A DNA stretch of 64,000 nt from Salinicola aestuarinus. Its GTDB lineage: Bacteria; Pseudomonadota; Gammaproteobacteria; Pseudomonadales; Halomonadaceae. A model generated the notes under the pieces. That model saw only the letters and a list, made by a program, of their open reading frames with translations. It was not told the origin of the DNA and did no database searches. The stretch is taken from NCBI RefSeq assembly GCF_003206645.1, contig NZ_PZJP01000001.1, positions 255,940 to 319,939 of the forward strand, in the 5' to 3' direction. The position numbers and the translations under genes were made by a program. Below are positions 18,546-27,486 of the stretch, in pieces (position 1 is the stretch's first letter; each line of letters starts with the position of its first letter).

Positions 18546-18569
18546 AAAGCCGCCTCTCAGGGCGGCTTT
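18546..18569. terminator. bidirectional terminator after ycaO
   Basis: AAAGCCGCC, a 6-nt loop and GGCGGCTTT form a perfect 9-bp stem just before the LysR gene end. The flanking A and T runs make it usable from both strands, ending convergent ycaO and lysR transcripts. Confidence 0.8.
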
Positions 18570-18594
18570 GTCGTCATGGGCCGCGAGCGGCGAA

Positions 18595-19545
18595 TTATCC
18601 GGAGATGCGCTCGAGTTTCTCGATCATCCACTGATGAATCGCGCTCTCCTGGGTGCGCGGATGCCAGGCAACGGCAACCTCGAAGGTCGGGGTGGCAAAG
18701 TCGACCGTCAGCGCTGCCACCTTGGGATTGGGCAGCAGCCGAGAAGGGTAGAACGCGATCAGGTCGGTGGTGTAGAGCACGTCCGGTGCCGCCTTGAAGG
18801 TCGGCACGGACATGACGATGTTACGCTCCAGCCCCTGGCTGGCAAACCACTGATCGTGGGAGCCCTTGAGCGCCGAACGCGACGGCGAGACCACCAGTTG
18901 CGGCAAGGCGGCGATCTCGTCGATCGAGAAGGCGCACCCGTGCAGCGTCGACTCGCTGCTGGCGATACACAGGTGACGGTCGTCGAAGAGCGTGAGGTAG
19001 GGCAGCGAATCCGGCAGGAAGTCGGGAAACGAGAGCACCAGATCGAGCTCGCCGGCCATCAGCTTCTGCTCGACGCGGTCGGTCTCGAAGGGCTGCACGA
19101 TCAGCTTGAGCAGGGGCGCCTGCTGACGCACCTCACGCAGAAACGCCGGCAGGATCGCCTGCATCGCGTAGTCGGTCGCGCTGAGCGTCACCACCCCCTG
19201 GTAGGTGGCGGGGGTAAACTCGCTCGGTTCCAGCAGCGAGTCGATCTCCTGAAGAATCCGGCCGACCCGTTCGCCGAGCGCGAGCGCGAGCGGCGTGGCA
19301 CTCATGCGATTGCCCTGCCGCAGAAAGAGTCGGTCGTCGAAGAGTTCCCGCAGCTTGCGCAGCTGCTCGCTGATGGCCTGCTGGGTCAGGCCCATGTCGG
19401 CCGCCACGCGGGAGAGATTACGCTCGCGCAGCAGCGCCTGAAGCACCCGGAGCTGCTTCAGGTCGAGCCGGTTGAGTCGTCCGGCGCGGCTTGCGCTTCC
19501 GGCCGGCTGCCGGGCGCTGTCGCCCCCCTCTTCATCACCACTCAT
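18595..19545 (-). CDS. LysR family transcriptional regulator
   Basis: A 316-residue LysR protein. After a short polar leader the HTH (about 26-85) reads LDLKQLRVLQALLRERNLSRVAADMGLTQQAISEQLRKLREL, and the remainder is the two-lobed effector domain starting at GVVTLSATDYAMQAILP. The ATG at 19545 was chosen because the LysR fold starts soon after; the long open frame upstream is the antisense of the flavin oxidoreductase gene. It is divergent from that old-yellow-enzyme gene (111 bp), so it most likely regulates it. The inducer is unknown. Confidence 0.92.
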   Translation of the reverse strand: MSGDEEGGDSARQPAGSASRAGRLNRLDLKQLRVLQALLRERNLSRVAADMGLTQQAISEQLRKLRELFDDRLFLRQGNRMSATPLALALGERVGRILQEIDSLLEPSEFTPATYQGVVTLSATDYAMQAILPAFLREVRQQAPLLKLIVQPFETDRVEQKLMAGELDLVLSFPDFLPDSLPYLTLFDDRHLCIASSESTLHGCAFSIDEIAALPQLVVSPSRSALKGSHDQWFASQGLERNIVMSVPTFKAAPDVLYTTDLIAFYPSRLLPNPKVAALTVDFATPTFEVAVAWHPRTQESAIHQWMIEKLERISG

Positions 19546-19560
19546 ATTGGTAACCTTTAC

Positions 19561-19574
19561 AACAAAACCTTGTT
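19561..19574. promoter_or_regulatory. candidate LysR-binding site
   Basis: AACAA-AACC-TTGTT is a perfect 5-bp inverted repeat in the divergent LysR/flavin oxidoreductase spacer, 16 bp from the LysR start. It fits the loose dyad style of LysR boxes. Supported by symmetry and position only. Confidence 0.35.
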
Positions 19575-19656
19575 TCAAATGGTAGCTGCGACTCCCTAAT
19601 CTCCCCACATCAAAATCGACCGAGACGCGGTGGACCCGATTCGCCGGCGCAACGAC

Positions 19657-20829
19657 ATGAGTGGGAAGACTATGGATAACGCAGCACTGTTCGAATCGGT
19701 CCGTCTTGGGCCGTTTACCCTGAGAAACCGCATCGTGATGCCCCCGCTGACGCGCTCGCGCAGCAGCCAGCCAGGCAACGTCCCCAACGCGTGGATGGTC
19801 GAGTATTACGCCCAGCGCGCCGGCGCCGGGTTCATGGTCACCGAGGGTACGCAGATCGAGCCGCGCGGCCAGGGCTACGCCTGGACGCCGGGCATCCACT
19901 CCCAGGCGCAGATCGAGGGCTGGAAGGCGGTGACCGAGGCCGTTCACGCCCGCGATGGCGTCATCTTCTCTCAGCTCTGGCACGTCGGCCGGGTATCGCA
20001 CCGCTCACTGCAGCCGGGCGGCAAGGCACCGATCGCGCCTTCGGCGATTCGCGCCGACTCGGTCAGCGTCTTCGTCGAGACCGCGCCGGGCGAAGGCATG
20101 CTGACCGAGCCGAGCGAGCCCGACGCGCTGACCACGGCGGAAGTCGAAGAGCTGGTGGCACTCTACGCCCAGGCCGCACGCAATGCCCTGGCAGCCGGCT
20201 TTGACGGTGTCGAGCTGCACTGCGCCAACGGCTATCTGGTCAACCAGTTCATCTCCGAGCATACCAACACTCGCAGCGACCGCTACGGCGGGAGCCTCGA
20301 CAATCGCCTGCGCTTTCTCGAAGAGATCGTCGAAGCGGTCGCCGGCGTGTTCGGCCCCGAGCGCGTTGGGGTTCGCTTCTCGCCGCTGTTCGAGAGCACC
20401 GAAGAGGATCGCGTCTATCTGGGGCTGGTCGAAAGCGATCCGCAAACCACCTATGTCACGGCGATCGAGCGACTCGAGCAGGCAGGTGTCGCCTACGTGT
20501 CGCTGGCCGAAGCGGACTGGGACAATGCCCCGGACCTGCCGGAGACCTTCTACCGGGCCGTGCGCAAGACCTTCTCCGGGCGCCTGCTCTACGCCGGGCG
20601 CTACACGCCGGAGAAAGCGCTGTGGATGCGCGAGCAGGGTTACGGCGATCTCTTCGCCTTCGGCCGCCCCTTCATCGCCAACCCGGACCTGCCCGAACGG
20701 CTCTCCAACGGCTGGCCGCTGAACGATGTCGACCCGGCAACGATGTACGGCGGCACCGACGTCGGCTATATCGACTATCCGGTTTACGCCGAAACCCCTG
20801 CCGACGTCGACAGCGAAGCCCCCGCCTGA
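19657..20829 (+). CDS. old yellow enzyme family NADH:flavin oxidoreductase (NemA/xenobiotic-reductase type)
   Basis: A 390-residue FMN-dependent TIM-barrel ene-reductase. Motifs are RIVMPPLTRSRSSQPG, the active-site H-x-x-N in LHCANGYL (near residue 184), and the family signature NTRSDRYGGSLDNRLRF. The C-terminal FMN-phosphate strand is LFAFGRPFIANPDLP. The start may be ATG 19657 or ATG 19672 (MDNAALFES); neither has a strong ribosome site. These enzymes reduce electrophilic alkenes, nitroesters and nitroaromatics using NAD(P)H. Divergent from a LysR regulator, a usual arrangement for inducible detoxification genes. Confidence 0.93.
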   Translation: MSGKTMDNAALFESVRLGPFTLRNRIVMPPLTRSRSSQPGNVPNAWMVEYYAQRAGAGFMVTEGTQIEPRGQGYAWTPGIHSQAQIEGWKAVTEAVHARDGVIFSQLWHVGRVSHRSLQPGGKAPIAPSAIRADSVSVFVETAPGEGMLTEPSEPDALTTAEVEELVALYAQAARNALAAGFDGVELHCANGYLVNQFISEHTNTRSDRYGGSLDNRLRFLEEIVEAVAGVFGPERVGVRFSPLFESTEEDRVYLGLVESDPQTTYVTAIERLEQAGVAYVSLAEADWDNAPDLPETFYRAVRKTFSGRLLYAGRYTPEKALWMREQGYGDLFAFGRPFIANPDLPERLSNGWPLNDVDPATMYGGTDVGYIDYPVYAETPADVDSEAPA

Positions 20830-20850
20830 ACTCGCGATGCGTGACTCGTG

Positions 20851-20883
20851 CCGACCGCCGGCGCCCCGGGCGTCAGCGGTCGG
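20851..20883. terminator. hairpin at end of convergent flavin oxidoreductase and GFA genes
   Basis: CCGACCGC (20851-20858) pairs perfectly with GCGGTCGG (20876-20883). It overlaps the GFA stop codon and sits 22 bp after the flavin oxidoreductase stop. No T-run follows, so the terminator role is tentative. Confidence 0.45.
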
Positions 20884-21268
20884 CCGGATGGTTCACGCCG
20901 TCGTAGACCACGACCTCGCCCAGATCATACGGATTGACGCCCTCGAGGCAGCCGATGTTGTAGCCGTACTCATTGGGGGTCGAGCGACGCCGGTGATGGG
21001 TGTAGATACCGCAGTATCCGCAGAAGTAGTGCTTCGCCGCCAAGGTATTGAACTGGTAGCAGCGCAGCGCGTCCTCCCCCGCGATCAGATGCAGTGCCGT
21101 CAGCGGCACGCCTGATGTGATCGCCCCCTTGCGCCGGCATAGCGAGCAGTCGCAGCGGTGCGGATCGACCACGCCGTCCGGGAGCTCGAGTTCGAGCACC
21201 ACCGCACCGCAATGACAGTGCAACCGGTGGCGCGATTGGATCTCGGTGTTGCCGATACGTTTGATCAT
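20873..21268 (-). CDS. GFA family (glutathione-dependent formaldehyde-activating-like) zinc protein
   Basis: A 131-residue protein with the Mss4-like zinc fold of the GFA family. Cysteine clusters are HCHCGAV (near residue 18-23), CDCSLCRRKG (near 39-47) and FCGYCGIYTHHRR (near 82-94), which make the structural and catalytic zinc sites. Members are often called S-hydroxymethylglutathione synthase, but the family is broad and most are uncharacterised. It is convergent with the flavin oxidoreductase and divergent from phoD. No formaldehyde dehydrogenase gene is adjacent, so a formaldehyde role is not supported by context. Confidence 0.88.
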   Translation of the reverse strand: MIKRIGNTEIQSRHRLHCHCGAVVLELELPDGVVDPHRCDCSLCRRKGAITSGVPLTALHLIAGEDALRCYQFNTLAAKHYFCGYCGIYTHHRRRSTPNEYGYNIGCLEGVNPYDLGEVVVYDGVNHPADR

Positions 21269-21457
21269 GCGCGCTCTCTCCTTTGCTTACCGTCGAATGT
21301 TGACGCCGCACGCCGGGCGCATGCGCCCTCATGTCAGCCGTTGCCGTTCGCTGACGGTCGGCGCCCGGTCCGACGACGACACTTCATCCAAGCGTCATCG
21401 ACGGCGAATAGCCTGTTCTTCTCGAGTTTCGCCGATTCGCGCGAAGAGGAGTCCAGC

Positions 21458-23041
21458 ATGACACAGCCACACGATTCACTGACACGACGTCGTTTCCTGA
21501 CCACCAGCGGACAGCTTGGTGCCGGTCTGGCAGGAATGGGGCTATTCGGCGCACCGGCGATCGTGCTCGCCGAGGGCCGGCGCCCAAGCGTCGAAGGCGG
21601 CGTGATGAGCGGCGACGTCATGGCCGACCGCGCCATGCTCTGGGGACGGGCTAGCCGGCCCTCGCGCCTGTGGGTCGAGATCGCTGACAACCCGGCATTT
21701 CGCGGCGCCCGCCGACTTTCTCCCATCGACGTGCTGCCGAGCAGCGATCTGATCGGCAAGATCGACGCCACCGGTCTCGGCGGCATGGAGCAGGTCCACT
21801 ACCGCGTGCGGTTCGCGGCCTACGGTGACGAGCGCGCGCTGAGCGAGCCGGTCGTGGGGCAGTTTCGCCTGCCGCCGACCACGCCACGCAACCTGCGTTT
21901 CGTCTGGTCCGGCGATGTGGTCGGTCAGGGTTGGGGCATCGACGAATCCCGCGGCGGCATGCGGACCTGGGAAACGATGCGCCAGCTCCAGCCGGATTTT
22001 TTCATCCACTCCGGCGACAGTGTCTACGCCGACGGCCCGCTCGAGTCAGAGGTTGAACTGCCCGACGGCGGCGTCTGGCGCAACGTCGTCACGCCGGCCA
22101 AGCAGAAGGTGGCGGAGACGCTGGCCGAGTACCGCGGCCAGCACGCCTACAACCATCTCGATGCCAACTTCCGCCGTTTCGCCGCCGAGGTGCCCATGCT
22201 GGCGCAGTGGGACGACCACGAGACGGTCAACAACTGGTATCCGCAGGAGCTTCTCGACGACGACCGCTACACCGAGAAGAACGTGGCGCTGCTCTCGGCT
22301 CGCGCCCGGCAGGCGTTCGTCGAGTACATGCCGATCCGCATGCCCCCCGAGGCACCGCAGCGCATCTACCGGCGCTTCTCCTACGGCCCGGGGATGGAAG
22401 TCTTCATGCTCGACATGCGCAGCTATCGCGGCCCCAACAGTCCCAATCGGCAATCGAATGCCTCGGAGGCAACGGCGTTTCTCGGCGAGAATCAGTTCCG
22501 CTGGCTGCGACAGGCGCTGAATGACTCCACCGCGACCTGGAAGATCATCGCTGCCGACATGCCCATCGGCATGGTGGTCGCGGACGGTGACCATTTCGAG
22601 GCGATCGCCAACGGTGACGACGGCCAGCCGCTCGGCCGCGAGCTGGAGATCGCCCGGCTGCTGCAGGCGATTCGCGACGACGATATCGCCAACGTGGTCT
22701 GGTTCACCGCCGACGTGCACTACACCGCCGCGCATCACTACGCCCCCGAGCGCGCCGCATTCAAACGCTTCAAGCCCTTCTGGGAGTTCGTCAGCGGCCC
22801 GCTCCACGCCGGCACCTTCGGCCCCAGCGAGATGGATGCGACCTTCGGCCCGGAGGTGGTCTTTCACAAGGCCCCGCCCGAGGGCCAATCGAACCTGCCG
22901 CCCTCGGCGGGCTATCAGTTCTTCGGGCAGGTGGACCTCGACGGCGAGAGCGAGTCACTGACGGTGCGGCTCAAGGATAGCGACGGCCACACGCTGCACA
23001 CGCAGACGCTCACCCCCGAGGCTCGCACCGCCAACACCTGA
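21458..23041 (+). CDS. phoD: alkaline phosphatase D (PhoD), Tat-exported
   Basis: A 527-residue PhoD-type phosphodiesterase/phosphatase. The N-terminus carries a Tat signal, TRRRFLTTSGQL, followed by a hydrophobic stretch ending IVLAEG near residue 35. A PhoD N-terminal beta domain (about 45-135) comes next, then the metallophosphatase domain with SGDVVGQGWG, HSGDSVYADG, QWDDHETVNNW and FTADVHYTAAHHY, which supply the Fe/Ca ligands. AGAGGAG lies seven bases before the ATG at 21458. Such enzymes release phosphate from phosphoesters outside the cytoplasmic membrane, usually under phosphate starvation; no clear Pho box was recognised. Confidence 0.93.
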   Translation: MTQPHDSLTRRRFLTTSGQLGAGLAGMGLFGAPAIVLAEGRRPSVEGGVMSGDVMADRAMLWGRASRPSRLWVEIADNPAFRGARRLSPIDVLPSSDLIGKIDATGLGGMEQVHYRVRFAAYGDERALSEPVVGQFRLPPTTPRNLRFVWSGDVVGQGWGIDESRGGMRTWETMRQLQPDFFIHSGDSVYADGPLESEVELPDGGVWRNVVTPAKQKVAETLAEYRGQHAYNHLDANFRRFAAEVPMLAQWDDHETVNNWYPQELLDDDRYTEKNVALLSARARQAFVEYMPIRMPPEAPQRIYRRFSYGPGMEVFMLDMRSYRGPNSPNRQSNASEATAFLGENQFRWLRQALNDSTATWKIIAADMPIGMVVADGDHFEAIANGDDGQPLGRELEIARLLQAIRDDDIANVVWFTADVHYTAAHHYAPERAAFKRFKPFWEFVSGPLHAGTFGPSEMDATFGPEVVFHKAPPEGQSNLPPSAGYQFFGQVDLDGESESLTVRLKDSDGHTLHTQTLTPEARTANT

Positions 23042-23136
23042 TCGACGCCGCACTGGCGGGTCAGCGATGAGGGCCCCGAAGCCGCGCCGGGATTCCGCTG
23101 ACATCTCGCGCGCGGCCGATATGGCGAGACCAACGG

Positions 23137-24636
23137 TCAGTAGCGAAAGCCGATGACCTCACGCGCATGCGCTCGCTTCTCTTCCGAGGCCGCCGACATC
23201 AGGGTGCCGCCCACGCAGATGGCGAGGTTGAGCAGCAGTCCCCACAGGCCACTGTAGACGCCCAGCGGACGCAGACCGATGAAGGTGAAACCGGCCGCCA
23301 GCAGCGCTCCCACCAGCATGCCGATGAAGACCGCGCGTTCATTGAGGCGTGTCCAGTAGAGCCCGAGCACCAGCGCCGGCGCCGTCTGGATCAGCAGCTC
23401 GAACTTGAGTACGAAGATCTGATAGAGCGTGGCGGGCGGATACCAGGCAACGATCACCAGAATCACCACGGCTACCAGCCCCACCAGCTTGCCGACCAGC
23501 ACTTTCTGATACTCGCTGGCGTCGGGGCGCACGTAGCGACCGTAGAGATCGTTGGAGACGATCGACGAGAAGGTCAGCAGCACCGAGTCGGCGGTGGAGA
23601 CGATCGCCGCGATCACCCCGCCGAACAGCAGCACCATCGCCCAGTAGAAGAACGCATTCTGGTTGGCGAGCGCGTTGGCCATGACGCCCACCAGCTGCTC
23701 GGACTCCGCAGTGGTCAGCCCCGGGAAGGCGGCGATGCCGATGATGCCGACCATGAACACCACGCCGGCGGTCAGAAACGGCATGTAGGCCATGCGGATG
23801 AACGAGCGTTTCAGCGTGGCCTCGCTCTTGGCAGCGAAGATGCGCTGCACCGCGTGGGGATAGATCGCCGCGCCGATGCCCACCAGCACCAGAAGACTGA
23901 ACCAGCGCGTCAGCGCCGGCCCCTCGGGCGGTGCGAGCCGCTCCGGCGTGGTGGCCTGCATCAGCTCGGCGGCGCTACCGAGGCCACCGAAGTAGTAGAG
24001 CGATCCGAACAGCAGCGTAAAGACACCGAACAGCAGCGCCAGCCCTTGGATGGTGTCGGTCCAGGCGACCGAGCGCATGCCGCCCAGCCAGCTGTAGGCG
24101 ACCATGATGACGATGAAGAAGATCACGCCGACCTGATAGGGAATGGTACCGCCCGTGAGCCCCGCCACGCCCTGGCCGATCGCCACGAACTGCTCCAGCA
24201 GATAGTTGGCGAGACCGTAGAGCATCAGGGTGGCCGCCAGAATGGCCACACGCCGCGAGCGAAAGCGCAGCGCGATCCAGTCCACCGGTGTCAGCAGACT
24301 GAAGCGTCGGCCCAGCGCGTAGAGCCGCGGTGCGAACAACAGATACACCATGATGATCATGATGAAAAACGGCACCGAGACGAGGTACTGATACCCCATG
24401 CGATACGCGGTGGGCGGATAGCCGATGACCGTGTTGCCGCTGTACTGGGTGGCGAAGAAGGTGAAAAACAGCACCATCACGCCCAGTCCGCGACCGCCGA
24501 GGTAGTACTCGTCCAGACTCTCGCGCATGCCGCGGTTACGCAGAAAGGCGTAAAGCCCCACGCCGAGCATCAGTGTGCCGTAGAGCGCCAGCACCAAGAT
24601 GCCCGACCAGCCGCTGAAGGCAAGTTCCACTTCCAT
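23137..24636 (-). CDS. sodium:solute symporter (SSS family)
   Basis: A 499-residue inner-membrane protein with about 13 membrane helices. Family marks are the DEYYLGGRGLGVMVLFFTFFATQYSGNT region of helices 2-3, AYSWLGGMRSVAWTDTIQG in the middle, and the Na-site serines in AIVSTADSVLLTFSSI. The GGAGG ribosome site overlaps the end of the small upstream gene, leaving only three bases between the two, so they are co-translated. The substrate cannot be told; relatives carry pantothenate, proline, acetate or other monocarboxylates. Confidence 0.92.
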   Translation of the reverse strand: MEVELAFSGWSGILVLALYGTLMLGVGLYAFLRNRGMRESLDEYYLGGRGLGVMVLFFTFFATQYSGNTVIGYPPTAYRMGYQYLVSVPFFIMIIMVYLLFAPRLYALGRRFSLLTPVDWIALRFRSRRVAILAATLMLYGLANYLLEQFVAIGQGVAGLTGGTIPYQVGVIFFIVIMVAYSWLGGMRSVAWTDTIQGLALLFGVFTLLFGSLYYFGGLGSAAELMQATTPERLAPPEGPALTRWFSLLVLVGIGAAIYPHAVQRIFAAKSEATLKRSFIRMAYMPFLTAGVVFMVGIIGIAAFPGLTTAESEQLVGVMANALANQNAFFYWAMVLLFGGVIAAIVSTADSVLLTFSSIVSNDLYGRYVRPDASEYQKVLVGKLVGLVAVVILVIVAWYPPATLYQIFVLKFELLIQTAPALVLGLYWTRLNERAVFIGMLVGALLAAGFTFIGLRPLGVYSGLWGLLLNLAICVGGTLMSAASEEKRAHAREVIGFRY

Positions 24637-24639
24637 GGC

Positions 24640-24906
24640 TCAGGCCTCCCCGTCGCGGTTAGGGTGATCTTCCGAGGTGCCGTAGCGCTCGTCGCTGTCG
24701 GTGTGCCATTGCGTCATTACCACCCAGGTAATGAAGACCGACAGCGCCAGCGATGCCACCAGCACGATGATCGCCCACAACGGCACGCCCAGAATCAGCG
24801 GCGTGGTCATGCCGGCGGGAAAGTACCAGGGGTTGATCAGCGCGAAGAGCAGCGCAAAGCCGATCCACACCCGGCGCTTGCGCACCGGCTCGCTCATTCG
24901 GGGCAT
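24640..24906 (-). CDS. DUF3311 small membrane protein, partner of the SSS symporter
   Basis: An 88-residue protein with two membrane helices (about 14-30 and 36-62). It has the INPWYFP and ILGVPLWAIIVLVASLALSVFITWVVMTQW pattern of DUF3311. Such proteins are habitually encoded directly upstream of an SSS symporter, as here, and are thought to be a small subunit. GGAG six bases before ATG 24906 decides the start over ATG 24897 and the longer frame to 24954. The C-terminus is acidic and cytoplasmic. Confidence 0.85.
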   Translation of the reverse strand: MPRMSEPVRKRRVWIGFALLFALINPWYFPAGMTTPLILGVPLWAIIVLVASLALSVFITWVVMTQWHTDSDERYGTSEDHPNRDGEA

Positions 24907-25124
24907 GTCGTTCTCCTTCCACGGGCGGTGACCTGGCGACGCGTCGACGTTCACGGCGTGCCGTCAGCGGTCACGATCGGCGTCACCGGTCACGAATAGT
25001 TTGGAAGGGACTCTATCCAGCCGCGCGGCACGCTGGATATTGATGATTGATCAAGCGCGCCTTCGCCGATGGCGAAGCAATACGACCTTGGTCGCAGGCC
25101 AACACCCGACCCCACCCAGCGGGG

Positions 25125-26033
25125 TCAGGCGATGTCGTCGCGTCCGCCGCAGCGCATCAGGTGATCGACCAGTTGCCGGGCGATCACCGGCAGCGCCGCC
25201 ACGTCACGCACTGCCAGGTACAGCTCGCGCGCCGCCCAGTCGTCGGTCAGCGGTAACGTGGCGAGCCGCAGGCCGTGACGTACCGCACCCACGGCGCGCT
25301 CGGGCAGGATGCCGACGCCCATGCCGCGATCGATCATGCGACAGATGCCCTCGAAACTGCGCACCTGGATCCGCATTCGCAGCGGCCGGTCGAATCCTCG
25401 CGAGCCCCGCTGCAGCAGCGCCTGCAGCGCGGTGTCCTGCTCCAGGCCGATGAAGTCGTTGTCGAGTGCATCGAACAGCGCCACCTGGGATCGCGCCGCC
25501 AGCGGGTGATCCGCCGGCGTGACCAGTACCAGCCGGTCACGTCGCCAGGGACGCACATCGAGCCCCTCGGCGTTCACATGCCCGGCGTAGAGGCCGATAT
25601 CGGCCAGACCGTCGCGCACCGCGCCGATGATCTCGTGGCTGACCCGCTCGCGCAGGTCGATGCGAATCTGGGGAAAGCGCTCCATGAAATCGCCCAGATC
25701 GTCGGGCAGGAACTCGATGATCGAGGAGGTATTGGCGTGCAGGCGGATATGACCCTTGATCCCGATGCTGTATTCGCTCATGTCGGCATCCAGGCGCGAC
25801 AGGTCGTTCAACATCTGGTGGGCGTGGTGCAGAAAGGCGTGGCCCGCCGCGGTCAGCTCGATACCGCGCGGGCGGCGGTAGAGCAACGAGATACCGAGCT
25901 GTTGCTCGAGATCGCTGATGCGCTTGCTGACCGCCGCCAGCGCCAGGTGTTCGCGCTCAGCGGCCCGGGTCAGGCTGAGCTCGTCGGCGATCGCCACGAA
26001 CAGGCGCAGGGTGACGAAATCGAGGCGTTTCAT
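25125..26033 (-). CDS. LysR family regulator, divergent from CoA-transferase/HMG-CoA lyase genes
   Basis: A 302-residue LysR protein. The HTH (1-60) reads DFVTLRLFVAIADELSLTRAAEREHLALAAVSKRISDLEQQLG, and the effector domain begins near GHIRLHANTSSIIEFLP. A GGAG box precedes the ATG at 26033. It lies back-to-back with the CoA-transferase and HMG-CoA lyase pair across a 223-bp spacer, the usual layout for a LysR activator of a short catabolic operon. The predicted inducer is the acid substrate of that pathway. Confidence 0.92.
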   Translation of the reverse strand: MKRLDFVTLRLFVAIADELSLTRAAEREHLALAAVSKRISDLEQQLGISLLYRRPRGIELTAAGHAFLHHAHQMLNDLSRLDADMSEYSIGIKGHIRLHANTSSIIEFLPDDLGDFMERFPQIRIDLRERVSHEIIGAVRDGLADIGLYAGHVNAEGLDVRPWRRDRLVLVTPADHPLAARSQVALFDALDNDFIGLEQDTALQALLQRGSRGFDRPLRMRIQVRSFEGICRMIDRGMGVGILPERAVGAVRHGLRLATLPLTDDWAARELYLAVRDVAALPVIARQLVDHLMRCGGRDDIA

Positions 26034-26256
26034 GGTGCTCTCCGGCAGTGGGCCGTCTTCTCCGCCGCGAGGGCGAGGGTAGTGACTGGGGTTAAGACAG
26101 TGACGATGACAGTGGCGATGGCGTCTGCGACGACACCGGGGGCGCCATTGTGTCAGCGTCTTCGCCGTCTGCGAACGCTGCCTTGGTCAATCTCCAATTG
26201 AAGCGACGCCACGGCCTCGGCCATGCTCGCCAACAGATCCTTTGGGGAGAGCCGCC

Positions 26257-27486
26257 ATGACGACCGCCGACCAGACCGCCGCACTCGCCGGTTTGAAGGT
26301 GCTGGAACTGGGCCAGCTGATCGCCGGCCCCTTCGCGACCAAACTGCTCGGCGAGTTCGGCGCCGATGTCATCAAGATCGAACCCCCCGGCAGCGGTGAC
26401 CCGCTGCGACGCTGGCGCATCCTCGAGGAGGGCACTTCGCTGTGGTGGCACGTGCAGACCCGCAACAAGCGCTCGCTGTCGCTCGACCTCAGAAGCGAGG
26501 AGGGTCAGGCGATCGTGCGCCAGCTGGCGGCCGAGGCGGACATCGTGGTGGAGAACTTCCGCCCCGGCACACTGGAGAAGTGGGGGCTGGGCTGGGAAGC
26601 GCTGAGCGAGCTGAACCCGGCGCTGATCATGGTGCGCATCTCCGGCTACGGCCAGACCGGCCCCTACCGTGACCGCCCGGGGTTCGGCGTGATCGGCGAA
26701 GCGATGGGCGGACTGCGCTACCTGACCGGCCAAGCCGGCGAGCGGTCGGTGCGGGTCGGCGTCAGCCTGGGTGACTCGCTCTCGGCGCTATACGGGGTGA
26801 TCGGTGCCCTGCTGGCCCTGCAGGAGCGCCACCGCAGCGGCCGCGGCCAGTACATCGACGTGGCGCTCTACGAATCGGTGTTCGCCATGATGGAGAGCCT
26901 GATTCCCGAGTACGATGGCGCCGACGTGGTGCGCGAGCCCGGCGGCAGCGCATTGCCCGGCATCACCCCGTCGAATGCCTACCCCTGCCAAGACGGCGAA
27001 CACGTATTGATCGCCGGCAACGGCGACAGCATCTACAAGCGCCTGATGCAGGCAATCGGCCGCGACGACCTTGCTCAGGACCCGGCGCTGGCGCATAACG
27101 ATGGCCGCTCGCAGCACGCCGAGCGCATCGATACGGCCATCGCCGAGTGGACCGCCCGGCACGCGCGCGATCACGTACTGAGCGTGCTGGAAGCCGTCGG
27201 AGTTCCCTCGGGCTACCCCTACACCGCCCGCGATATCGTCGAGGACCCGCACTATCGGGCCCGACAGATGATCGAGACCATCACCACCGAAACCGGCCGC
27301 CAGCTCAAGGTGCCCGGCGTGATGCCCAAGCTGAGTCGCACCCCCGGCCGGGTGGGCGGCGGCGGCCCCCGGCTGGGCCAGCACACACGGGCGGTGCTCG
27401 ACGAACTGGGTATCGACGCCGACACCCAGCGCGCCCTGTTCGAACGCGGCGTGCTGCACGAGAGCGATAGCGAGCAGGCCTCATGA
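26257..27486 (+). CDS. family III CoA-transferase (CaiB/BaiF)
   Basis: A 409-residue enzyme of the formyl-CoA transferase family. The N-terminus LAGLKVLELGQLIAGPFATKLLGEFGADVIKIEPP is diagnostic. The catalytic Asp is in LGDSLSALYG (near residue 172) and the family motif GQYIDVALYES follows. GGGGAG precedes the ATG at 26257, which is preferred to the in-frame 26242 start. The last bases overlap the HMG-CoA lyase ATG (ATGA), so the enzymes are made together. A plausible reaction is transfer of CoA from succinyl-CoA to 3-hydroxy-3-methylglutarate or a similar branched acid, giving the lyase its substrate. Confidence 0.93.
   Translation: MTTADQTAALAGLKVLELGQLIAGPFATKLLGEFGADVIKIEPPGSGDPLRRWRILEEGTSLWWHVQTRNKRSLSLDLRSEEGQAIVRQLAAEADIVVENFRPGTLEKWGLGWEALSELNPALIMVRISGYGQTGPYRDRPGFGVIGEAMGGLRYLTGQAGERSVRVGVSLGDSLSALYGVIGALLALQERHRSGRGQYIDVALYESVFAMMESLIPEYDGADVVREPGGSALPGITPSNAYPCQDGEHVLIAGNGDSIYKRLMQAIGRDDLAQDPALAHNDGRSQHAERIDTAIAEWTARHARDHVLSVLEAVGVPSGYPYTARDIVEDPHYRARQMIETITTETGRQLKVPGVMPKLSRTPGRVGGGGPRLGQHTRAVLDELGIDADTQRALFERGVLHESDSEQAS

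Noticed and set aside
20873..21268. Formaldehyde-detoxification operon with the GFA protein
   Set aside because: No S-hydroxymethylglutathione dehydrogenase or hydrolase is nearby; the GFA family is too broad to support that function.
23167..24999. 610-codon plus-strand open frame opposite the sodium symporter
   Set aside because: Low-complexity His/Gln/Arg-rich translation typical of the antisense of a membrane-protein gene in GC-rich DNA.
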